A model generated the notes under the pieces. The model did no database searches. It saw only the letters and a program-made list of their open reading frames with translations, and was not told the origin of the DNA. The position numbers were made by a program, and so were the translations under genes. DNA of 9,322 nt from Clostridia bacterium (GTDB taxonomy: Bacteria; Bacillota; Clostridia; Oscillospirales; CAG-272): assembly GCA_900770145.1 (NCBI GenBank), contig CAAGJL010000368.1:1-9322 (forward strand), in the 5' to 3' direction. Positions 1 to 4,948 of this stretch are shown piece by piece. Numbering within the stretch: position 1 is the stretch's first letter; each line of letters opens with the position of its first letter.

Positions 1-29
1 AAAAACTTTCCGACAACTGTCAACGGAAT

Positions 30-75
30 GTGCGGCGTGTGCACCCAAAGTAACGTATCAGCCTGTTCGCCGCAC
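30..75. repeat. 8-bp inverted repeat after glpK
   Basis: GTGCGGCG (30-37) and CGCCGCAC (68-75) are perfect inverted arms with a 30-nt loop, just beyond the glpK stop on its 3' side. A second small hairpin (GCACC 72-76, GGTGC 81-85) overlaps one arm. Neither is followed by a T tract in the glpK direction, so this is a possible 3' mRNA structure and not a clear terminator. Nothing else is visible in positions 1-104. Confidence 0.3.
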
Positions 76-104
76 CGCAAGGTGCCGCCGGGATGTTTCG
101 GCGT

Positions 105-1601
105 TTATTCGTTATGCGCCCCGCACTGCGCGGCTCTGACGGCGTTATGCCAGCCGGCGAGCGCGCGCTCGCGCGCCTCCTCGCTCATCTGCGGGGTGAA
201 CTGCTTTTCGGGCACGGCAAGTGCGCGGATCTCTTCCGTGCTTTCAAACACCCCGGTGGCAAGCCCCGCCAGCGCCGCGGCGCCCCAGGCGGTGGTTTCC
301 ACACAGGCGGGGCGCTCAATCGTCACACCCGCAAAGTTACTTTGCAGGGAGAGCAACAAATTGTTCTTTGCCGCGCCGCCGTCCACCCGGAGGACGTTCA
401 GCGGCAAGCCGGTGTCCTTTTGCATGGCGCGCAACACATCCACGGTCTGAAATGCCATGGCTTCCAGCGTGGCGCGCACGAGGTGCGCTCTGGTGGTGCC
501 GCGGGTGATCCCGGTGATGGTGCCCCTGGCGTACGGATCCCAATACGGTGTGCCCAGCCCCACAAAGGCGGGTACAAAACAGACCCCGCCGGTGTCGGGC
601 ACCGAGGCGGCGACCGCCTCGCTCTCGCCCGCGGAGGCAATCAGCCCAAGCCCGTCACGCAGCCATTGAATCGCCGCGCCGCAGACGAAAACAGAGCCCT
701 CCAACGCATAAGTCACTTTGTTGCCGATCTGCCATGCCACCGAGGAAAGCAGCCCGTGCGCAGAGGAAATAATTCGTTCCCCCGTGTTCATCAGCAGAAA
801 TCCGCCGGTGCCGTATGTGTTTTTCACATCACCGCTGTTCAGACATCCTTGCCCGAACAGGGCGGACTGCTGATCCCCGGCGACCCCGGCAATCGGGATC
901 GGTGCGCCGAACAGTTTTTCGTCCGTCTGCCCGAAAATGCCGGAGGAGGGAAGCACCGTGGGGCACATTGCCCGCGAAATCCCAAATAGCGTGAGCAGTT
1001 CCGCATCCCAATCCATCGTATGAATATTGAACAGCATGGTGCGGGAGGCGTTGGAGGGGTCTGTTGCGTGCACGCGCCCGCCGGTCAGTTTGTAAATCAG
1101 CCAGCAATCCACCGTGCCAAACAACAGTTCGCCTTTTTCGGCGCGCTCTCTTGCCCCCGGCACGTGATCTAAAATCCACTCCAATTTGGTGGCGGAAAAG
1201 TAAGGGTCCAGCCGCAAGCCCGTTTTCTCCCGGATGCTCAGTTCCAGCCCCGCCTGCCGCAACTCCTCACAGCGACCCGCCGTGCGGCGGCACTGCCAGA
1301 CGATGGCGTGGCAGATCGGTTTGCCGGTCGCCTTTTCCCACACCACGGTCGTTTCTCTTTGGTTGGTGATACCGATGCCGGCAATCTGCCCTGCGGCAAG
1401 CCCCGCTTTTTGCATCGCTTCTTTCGCCACCGCCAACTGGGAAGCAAAGATTTCCTCGGCGTCGTGCTCCACAAACCCCGCCTCGGGGAAGTATTGCGGG
1501 AATTCGCGGCTGGCGGAAGCCAGCACCGCTCCGCCCTCGTCAAACAGAATACAACGCGAACTGGTAGTGCCCTGATCCAAAGCCATCAGAATTTTTTTCA
1601 T
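105..1601 (-). CDS. glpK: Glycerol kinase
   Basis: The 498-aa product is a full-length FGGY-family glycerol kinase, which uses ATP to convert cytosolic glycerol to sn-glycerol 3-phosphate. Visible motifs are the N-terminal phosphate-binding DQGTTSSR (residues 9-16), the glycerol-contacting NQRET (80-84), Y134, the catalytic-base region GDQQSALFGQ (242-251, D243), the FGGY signature around GTPYWDPYARGTITGITRGT (350-369), and the ATP-site DGGAAKNN (407-414). Length matches the family (about 500 aa) and nothing is missing. The ATG at 1601 has an AAGGAG ribosome binding site 7 nt upstream, inside the end of the ImmA-like gene, and overlaps that gene's TGA as ATGA, so translation is probably coupled. 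The loop where low-GC Gram-positive enzymes carry the HPr-phosphorylated His reads EKLFG (228-232), so that His appears absent. It is unusual to find this metabolic gene as the distal member of a phage repressor operon. Identity is very certain; its link to the phage is inferred. Confidence 0.97.
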   Translation of the reverse strand: MKKILMALDQGTTSSRCILFDEGGAVLASASREFPQYFPEAGFVEHDAEEIFASQLAVAKEAMQKAGLAAGQIAGIGITNQRETTVVWEKATGKPICHAIVWQCRRTAGRCEELRQAGLELSIREKTGLRLDPYFSATKLEWILDHVPGARERAEKGELLFGTVDCWLIYKLTGGRVHATDPSNASRTMLFNIHTMDWDAELLTLFGISRAMCPTVLPSSGIFGQTDEKLFGAPIPIAGVAGDQQSALFGQGCLNSGDVKNTYGTGGFLLMNTGERIISSAHGLLSSVAWQIGNKVTYALEGSVFVCGAAIQWLRDGLGLIASAGESEAVAASVPDTGGVCFVPAFVGLGTPYWDPYARGTITGITRGTTRAHLVRATLEAMAFQTVDVLRAMQKDTGLPLNVLRVDGGAAKNNLLLSLQSNFAGVTIERPACVETTAWGAAALAGLATGVFESTEEIRALAVPEKQFTPQMSEEARERALAGWHNAVRAAQCGAHNE

Positions 1602-2080
1602 GCCGGATCTCCTTTTTCTTTTTTCATTTTGGATATGTGCAGGGTCGGTTGCAGTGTGAGCAGATATTTCCCCTCCGGGAGGGTCACCGTGATCCGCGGG
1701 TCAAACCGCTCCCGATAATTGGCAAGCAGGGCGTGCAGAAATGCCTCCGGTATGCCGCAGAAATCCGCAATTTCCCACGGGGTGCGGCACCCGGCAAGGT
1801 AGGCGCGCACCAGCCCCGCAGTGCCGACCAAACGGTCGAAAATGCGTTCCCTCACGCGCCGTTCCATCCGGCTGTCCGTGAGAATGTCCCCCGCGGAGTG
1901 TATGGCGTGGGTCAGCTCTTCGCAAAGGATCACCGTGCGCTCCGCCTCGGTGTCCACCTGGGCGCTGATGGCAATGGTATCGTTACAGCACAGCCCCCGG
2001 ATACGGGGGGAACAGAAAGGGTATTTTTCGATAACGGTAAGGCCTTGTTCTTTTGCTTCGTCCAACAGTTGCTCGTACAT
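1598..2080 (-). CDS. ImmA/IrrE-family metallopeptidase-like protein
   Basis: This 160-aa protein has the length and position of ImmA-type peptidases, which cleave the neighbouring CI-like repressor to trigger prophage or ICE induction. The active-site helix reads CEELTHAIHSAGDI (residues 53-66). H58 and a downstream acidic D65 are kept, but the first His of the usual HExxH is Glu (E54-E55-L-T-H58). I recall EELGH-type variants in clostridial phage homologues, so this may still be functional. A C-terminal helical part (about 75-125) and a beta-rich tail follow. The start at 2080 has GAAAGGAG 4 nt upstream and lies 10 nt after the repressor stop. The last codons hold the glpK ribosome binding site and the stop overlaps the glpK start. 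The basic tail (KMKKEKGDPA) may be partly shaped by that overlap. Family assignment is good from motif and context; protease activity is inferred. Confidence 0.8.
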   Translation of the reverse strand: MYEQLLDEAKEQGLTVIEKYPFCSPRIRGLCCNDTIAISAQVDTEAERTVILCEELTHAIHSAGDILTDSRMERRVRERIFDRLVGTAGLVRAYLAGCRTPWEIADFCGIPEAFLHALLANYRERFDPRITVTLPEGKYLLTLQPTLHISKMKKEKGDPA

Positions 2081-2090
2081 AGCGCTCCTT

Positions 2091-2402
2091 TCAGCGCGGG
2101 CGTTTGGATTTTACAAACCGCACAAAATCTGCAATTTCCCGCAGTTCCTCCTCGCTGAAGGATTCCCCTTCAAAATGTGCCGCAAGAGTGTGCGGGGCGT
2201 CTTCCTCCCACCCGGTCAGGTACGAGGGGGTGACCCCAAGGGCGCGGGCAAGGCGTTCCAGGGCATCCATGGGCACTTTATCGGTTTGCCCGGTGGCATA
2301 GCGATGCACAGCGGATTTGGTCAGCCCTGTCCGAAGCGCCAGTTCTCCATAGGAGAGCCCCTGGCTTTCCATCTGTGCGCGGATGCGGTCGGAAACGTTC
2401 AT
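2091..2402 (-). CDS. CI-like HTH_3 (Cro/C1-type) repressor
   Basis: The 103-aa product has an N-terminal Cro/C1-type helix-turn-helix: LSYGELALRTGLTKSAVHRYATG (about residues 16-38), followed by DALERLARALGVTPSYLTGW (46-65), the usual end of the five-helix domain. The short C-terminus (SFSEEELREIADFVRFVKSKR) is typical of small Gram-positive phage repressors that work with ImmA rather than the self-cleaving LexA-like type. It is the first gene of the leftward operon, with an AAAGAGG ribosome binding site about 6 nt before the ATG at 2402. It faces a divergent promoter region holding four operator-like 20-bp sequences, its probable binding sites. The likely role is maintenance of lysogeny by shutting off the rightward packaging/head operon, with possible autoregulation. 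The DNA-binding assignment is strong; operator specificity is inference. Confidence 0.9.
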   Translation of the reverse strand: MNVSDRIRAQMESQGLSYGELALRTGLTKSAVHRYATGQTDKVPMDALERLARALGVTPSYLTGWEEDAPHTLAAHFEGESFSEEELREIADFVRFVKSKRPR

Positions 2403-2437
2403 ATGGAGCCTCTTTCCCTGCCTTGGCAGTCTTTTCT

Positions 2438-2452
2438 TACAATATTATTGTA
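2438..2452. repeat. Perfect 15-bp AT palindrome over the leftward -10 box
   Basis: TACAATA-T-TATTGTA is a perfect inverted repeat covering the -10 box and predicted start of the leftward promoter. Its right arm continues into TATTGTATCA (2446-2455), which recurs exactly at 2628-2637, where it forms part of another dyad (TATTG-TAT-CAATA, 2628-2640). It differs in sequence from the four operators and could bind a second regulator; it may also simply reflect AT-rich promoter composition. Confidence 0.5.
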
Positions 2453-2475
2453 TCAGCGGGGGGCACAAAAGTCAA
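2447..2475 (-). promoter_or_regulatory. Leftward promoter for repressor-immA-glpK
   Basis: Read on the minus strand, TTGACT (2475-2470) is the -35 box and TACAAT (2452-2447) the -10 box, with 17 bp between them. Both match the sigma-A consensus at 5 of 6 positions. Transcription would start near 2440, about 38 nt before the repressor ATG. Operator copy 1 (2481-2500) lies just upstream of the -35 box, where a bound repressor could touch RNA polymerase and activate it; this is inference. Confidence 0.75.
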
Positions 2476-2480
2476 GCGTT

Positions 2481-2500
2481 CGTGTCAAAAATAGAACGAG
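2481..2500 (+). promoter_or_regulatory. Operator-like repeat, copy 1
   Basis: CGTGTCAAAAATAGAACGAG. This is the copy nearest the repressor gene, 5 bp upstream of the leftward -35 box. It keeps the outer CGT...ACG dyad and the A5 centre shared by all four copies. A slightly wider dyad, CGTTC (2477-2481) with GAACG (2494-2498), is also present here. Confidence 0.7.
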
Positions 2501-2535
2501 TTTACAATTCCGAAACAACTTTTTTGAAATCGTAC

Positions 2536-2564
2536 TTGACAAATCCGTTCGGATGGTGTATGCT
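2536..2564 (+). promoter_or_regulatory. Rightward promoter for the packaging/head operon
   Basis: A perfect TTGACA -35 (2536-2541) is followed after exactly 17 bp by TATGCT (2559-2564, 4 of 6 matches to the -10 consensus). Transcription would begin at about 2571, the left edge of operator copy 2, so bound repressor should block initiation. No better promoter is visible before the first gene at 2707. A small dyad, ATCCG-TT-CGGAT (2543-2554), lies in the spacer. Confidence 0.75.
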
Positions 2565-2569
2565 ATAAC

Positions 2570-2589
2570 CGTTCCAAAAATGAGACGAA
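2570..2589 (+). promoter_or_regulatory. Operator-like repeat, copy 2
   Basis: CGTTCCAAAAATGAGACGAA. It lies immediately after the rightward -10 box and covers the predicted transcription start, the position expected of the main repressing operator. An extended GTTC (2571-2574)/GAAC (2587-2590) dyad is present. Confidence 0.75.
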
Positions 2590-2641
2590 CAGAAACAAAA
2601 TGCTGTATGTTCCGGAGATATGAAGCGTATTGTATCAATAT

Positions 2642-2661
2642 CGTCTCAAAAATAGGACGAA
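2642..2661 (+). promoter_or_regulatory. Operator-like repeat, copy 3
   Basis: CGTCTCAAAAATAGGACGAA. This is the most symmetric copy: TCGTC (2641-2645) pairs with GACGA (2656-2660). It lies in the transcribed leader, exactly 72 bp after copy 2 and 36 bp before copy 4. Confidence 0.75.
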
Positions 2662-2677
2662 ATTTTGAAACAGAAAT

Positions 2678-2697
2678 CGTCTTAAAAAAGAGACAAG
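2678..2697 (+). promoter_or_regulatory. Operator-like repeat, copy 4, overlapping a ribosome binding site
   Basis: CGTCTTAAAAAAGAGACAAG. This is the most diverged copy (GTCT...AGAC dyad). Its right end runs into the AAGGAGG Shine-Dalgarno (2695-2701) of the first gene of the rightward operon, so the departures from consensus at its right edge may reflect the ribosome binding site. Confidence 0.6.
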
Positions 2698-2706
2698 GAG
2701 GAAACT

Positions 2707-2901
2707 ATGCCGATTGCAGGAGCGTGCCCGTATTATCAATATGAAAAAGCGGGAGTCACCTATTGTGAGTGTGCAAAACTGAAATTTCCGGATAAGGAGG
2801 CGCGGCGCGGGTTTTTGTACGCGTACTGCGCGCACCCGACGGATTTTGAGCGTTGCCCCGTTAAAGCCGTGATGGACGGATACTACGAAAGGAGATACTG
2901 A
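2707..2901 (+). CDS. Small Cys-rich phage protein of unknown function
   Basis: This 64-aa protein is the first gene of the rightward operon, with AAGGAGG 5 nt before the ATG. It has five cysteines and one nearby histidine (C7, C20, C22, C41, H43, C50) in CPYY, YCECAKLKFPD, YCAHP and ERCPVK contexts, a spacing that could hold a zinc ion. It ends in the basic YYERRY. I recognise the general type as a small protein often found just upstream of terminase genes in clostridial prophages, without a known function. It overlaps the next gene by 1 nt (TGATG). Its leading position under operator control fits an early or regulatory role, or a packaging accessory; neither is shown. It is unlikely to be spurious given its ribosome binding site, coupling and conserved-looking Cys pattern. 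Confidence 0.8.
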   Translation: MPIAGACPYYQYEKAGVTYCECAKLKFPDKEARRGFLYAYCAHPTDFERCPVKAVMDGYYERRY

Positions 2902-3236
2902 TGGCAAATCAGGAAGAAAACAAACTGGAATACGCGGTGAAATGGCGGGATCGCTATATCCGGGAGCTGAGCGCGGCGCTTGCCGGGCGGGAGGAAGAAG
3001 CGGCGCTGCTTGCCGCGTTTCTGAAAGCCGCGTTTGCAAGGCTTTGCACCGACCCCGGCACTTGCCCGGCGGGGGAACTGACCATCCCAAAAAGCGAAAT
3101 AGCCGAGGGGCTGAGGACATACCGCGCCGAGGTGCGGGACGAGGGCGGCGCTTACCGCATCCGGCTGGTACCGGGTGAAAAAGACGCCCCGAAGGAGCGG
3201 GAAGATGCCCCCGAAAAAAACGGCGAAAAAGCCTGA
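2901..3236 (+). CDS. Hypothetical protein, helical
   Basis: This 111-aa protein was not recognised. The N-terminal half (residues 8-50) is predicted helical and amphipathic (LEYAVKWRDRYIRELSAALAGREEEAALLAAFLKAAFARL), compatible with a short coiled coil. The C-terminus is charged (EKDAPKEREDAPEKNGEKA) and looks disordered. The start is well supported: GAAAGGAG (2887-2894) lies 6 nt upstream and the ATG overlaps the previous stop. Its end overlaps the next gene by 32 nt, which places the ribosome binding site of that gene inside this coding region. Its position between the Cys-rich protein and the terminase genes suggests a packaging or regulatory accessory. No function is assigned. Confidence 0.75.
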   Translation: MANQEENKLEYAVKWRDRYIRELSAALAGREEEAALLAAFLKAAFARLCTDPGTCPAGELTIPKSEIAEGLRTYRAEVRDEGGAYRIRLVPGEKDAPKEREDAPEKNGEKA

Positions 3237-3444
3237 GGCGGACATTCAGGCGCTGTTGCGGGAAAAAGGAAAGGACGCGGTGGAATTTTTGGTGTCGCTG
3301 ATGAACGATCCGGAAGCCAAACCGGAATTGCGTTTCAAGGCGGCAGAGGAGATTCTGGATCGGATTCTCACAAAAGATCAGCCGACCGCCAATGTGCCCG
3401 GCAGCGTGACGTTTGAGGGGGTGCTGGGCGAGTGGAGCAAATAA
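3205..3444 (+). CDS. Possible terminase small subunit-like protein
   Basis: This 79-aa protein starts with a basic segment (MPPKKTAKKPEAD) and continues as helices (IQALLREKGKDAVEFLVSLMNDPEAKPELRFKAAEEILDRIL, residues 14-55), ending in a polar tail. Lying directly before the large terminase gene and being small, basic and helical suits a DNA-recognition subunit. I see no clear helix-turn-helix and the protein is short for TerS, so this is a contextual guess. I chose the ATG at 3205 because AAGGAG (3192-3197) is 7 nt upstream. An in-frame GTG at 3175 would add 10 residues but has no comparable ribosome binding site. A 49-nt gap separates it from terL. Confidence 0.55.
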   Translation: MPPKKTAKKPEADIQALLREKGKDAVEFLVSLMNDPEAKPELRFKAAEEILDRILTKDQPTANVPGSVTFEGVLGEWSK

Positions 3445-3493
3445 GCCCCTGTACGTGCGATGTTTTGTCGCTTTTCCGGAAAGGAGGTCAGGG

Positions 3494-4936
3494 ATGAGCG
3501 CGGGGGAGAAGCCGGCGCGCGAAGCGTTGATTTTTGAGAAACTGCGGCACGAGGTGCCAAACCCGCGGCAGGAGGCGTTTTTCCGTTCCACGGCGCGGTA
3601 TACCGCTTATGGCGGGGCGCGCGGGGGCGGAAAATCCTATGCGATGCGCCGCAAAATGGTGATGCTTGCCATGCGCTACCCGGCACTGCGGTTGTTGCTG
3701 TTGCGCCGCACACTGACCCAGTTGCGGGAGAATCACATTCTGCCGTTGCAAAACGAGTTGGCGGGTTTTGCGGTCTTTCGCAAAGAGGACAGGGCTTTCC
3801 TCTTCCCCAACGGGTCGCGCCTGATTCTCGGATACTGCGATACCGACAGCGATATGCTGCAATATCAGGGCGCGGAATATGACGTGATCGGGTTTGAAGA
3901 GGCAACCAACTTTAAGGAAGAATGGATGGTGTTTATCTGCACGGCGCTTCGTACGACGCGAACGGATTTCCGCCCGCGGGTGTACTACACCTGCAACCCC
4001 GGCGGGGTGGGGCACGCTTACATCAAGCGGTTGTTTATCGACCGCCGCTACCGCACGGGGGAGGACCCGGAGGATTATTGCTTTATCCCCGCCAACGTGT
4101 ACGACAACGAGGTGCTGATGCAAGCCGACCCCGCCTATATCAAGCGGTTGGAGGCGTTGCCGGAGCATAAGAAAAAGGCGCACCTGTATGGGGATTGGAA
4201 TGTGTTTGAGGGACAGGTGTTCGAGGAACTGAGGGATGACCCCTCGCACTATGCAGACCGGCTTTTTACACACGTGATTGACCCGTTCTGTCCGCCGCAG
4301 AGCTGGCAGATTTATCGCTCCTTTGACTTTGGCTATGCCAAGCCGTTTTCGGTGGGGTGGTGGGCAAAGGACGGGGACGGGCGGCTGTACCGGATTCTGG
4401 AACTTTACGGCTGTGCCCCGCGGGAAGCGAATGTGGGGGTGCGCCTGAGCCCGCAGGAGATTTTTTCCGAGATTGCACGGGTGGAGCGGGAGCATCCGTT
4501 TCTTGCCGGCAGGCGGATTGTGGGGGTTGCCGACCCTGCGATATTTGACGCGTCACGCGGGGAGTCGGTCGCCGAGACGGGAGAGCGTTACGGTATTTAT
4601 TTTGAACCGGGCGACAACCGCCGCATTGCCGGGTGGATGCAGTTGCACGAGCGGCTGATTTTCGACAAGGCGGGCGTGCCGATGCTTTACGTTTTCCGCA
4701 CCTGCCGGGAGTTTTTGCGCACCGTGCCGACCCTGCAATACAGCAAGACCTCGCCGGAGGATGTGGACTCGGACATGGAGGATCACATTGCCGATGAGAC
4801 CCGGTACCTTTGCATGATGGTGCCCCTGCCGCGGGAGAAGACCGCGGCGCCCGAAGAAGTGCTATACTACGACCCGCTGGATCGCCCCATCCGCGCGTAT
4901 CGCAACGCGATGGAACAGCGCCCCACGGGGGGATGA
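3494..4936 (+). CDS. terL: Phage terminase large subunit (ATPase-nuclease)
   Basis: The 480-aa protein is the DNA-packaging motor subunit, docking at the portal, hydrolysing ATP to move DNA into the prohead and cutting the concatemer. The N-terminal ATPase has Walker A GGARGGGKS (residues 40-48), Walker B YDVIGFEEA (129-137, catalytic E135/E136) and coupling motif TCNPGG (166-171). The C-terminal RNase H-like nuclease has acidic residues in SFDFGYAKP (D278), GVADPAIFD (D347) and DVDSDMEDHIADETRY (D430/D434). Length is normal (about 400-550 aa). The ATG at 3494 has AAGGAGG 6 nt upstream. Upstream in-frame codons from 3413 overlap the previous gene and lack a ribosome binding site, so they are not included. 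The stop overlaps the portal ribosome binding site. No mutation in catalytic motifs is visible, so the motor appears intact. Confidence 0.96.
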   Translation: MSAGEKPAREALIFEKLRHEVPNPRQEAFFRSTARYTAYGGARGGGKSYAMRRKMVMLAMRYPALRLLLLRRTLTQLRENHILPLQNELAGFAVFRKEDRAFLFPNGSRLILGYCDTDSDMLQYQGAEYDVIGFEEATNFKEEWMVFICTALRTTRTDFRPRVYYTCNPGGVGHAYIKRLFIDRRYRTGEDPEDYCFIPANVYDNEVLMQADPAYIKRLEALPEHKKKAHLYGDWNVFEGQVFEELRDDPSHYADRLFTHVIDPFCPPQSWQIYRSFDFGYAKPFSVGWWAKDGDGRLYRILELYGCAPREANVGVRLSPQEIFSEIARVEREHPFLAGRRIVGVADPAIFDASRGESVAETGERYGIYFEPGDNRRIAGWMQLHERLIFDKAGVPMLYVFRTCREFLRTVPTLQYSKTSPEDVDSDMEDHIADETRYLCMMVPLPREKTAAPEEVLYYDPLDRPIRAYRNAMEQRPTGG

Positions 4937-4948
4937 AAGGAGAATAGG

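Larger units (their letters stand above)
2403..2706. promoter_or_regulatory. Divergent lysogeny/late control region
   Basis: This 304-bp stretch has no gene and is much richer in A+T than its surroundings. It separates the leftward repressor-immA-glpK operon from the rightward packaging/head operon. It contains a near-consensus promoter facing each way, four same-orientation copies of a 20-bp imperfect palindrome with an invariant A5 centre, a perfect 15-bp AT palindrome over the leftward -10 box, and short dyads at 2418-2429, 2543-2554 and 2628-2640. This is the layout of a phage immunity region. The rightward leader between the predicted transcription start (about 2571) and the first ATG is about 136 nt and carries two of the operators. 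Confidence 0.85.

Noticed and set aside
1..30. Possible intrinsic terminator for glpK near the window edge (weak stem followed by T5 on the minus strand)
   Set aside because: The CCG/CGG stem is only 3 bp with mismatches, and the window ends at the T run.
93..989. Plus-strand open frame of 298 codons opposite glpK
   Set aside because: The glpK reading on the other strand is a full family match; this frame has Arg/Gly/His-rich composition and no recognisable domain.
2509..2532. A fifth, reverse-orientation operator around the T6 run
   Set aside because: It matches only the T-tract and a few bases; the outer CGT...ACG dyad is missing.
2600..2623. Seven-residue leader peptide (MLYVPEI) in the rightward leader
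   Set aside because: No Shine-Dalgarno before the ATG and no link to an attenuator structure.
3175..3204. GTG start at 3175 for the small terminase-like gene
   Set aside because: No ribosome binding site at a good distance, whereas the ATG at 3205 has AAGGAG 7 nt upstream.
3413..3493. Longer N-terminus for the large terminase from 3413
   Set aside because: It would overlap the preceding gene without a ribosome binding site; the ATG at 3494 has AAGGAGG at 6 nt and begins close to the usual distance before Walker A.
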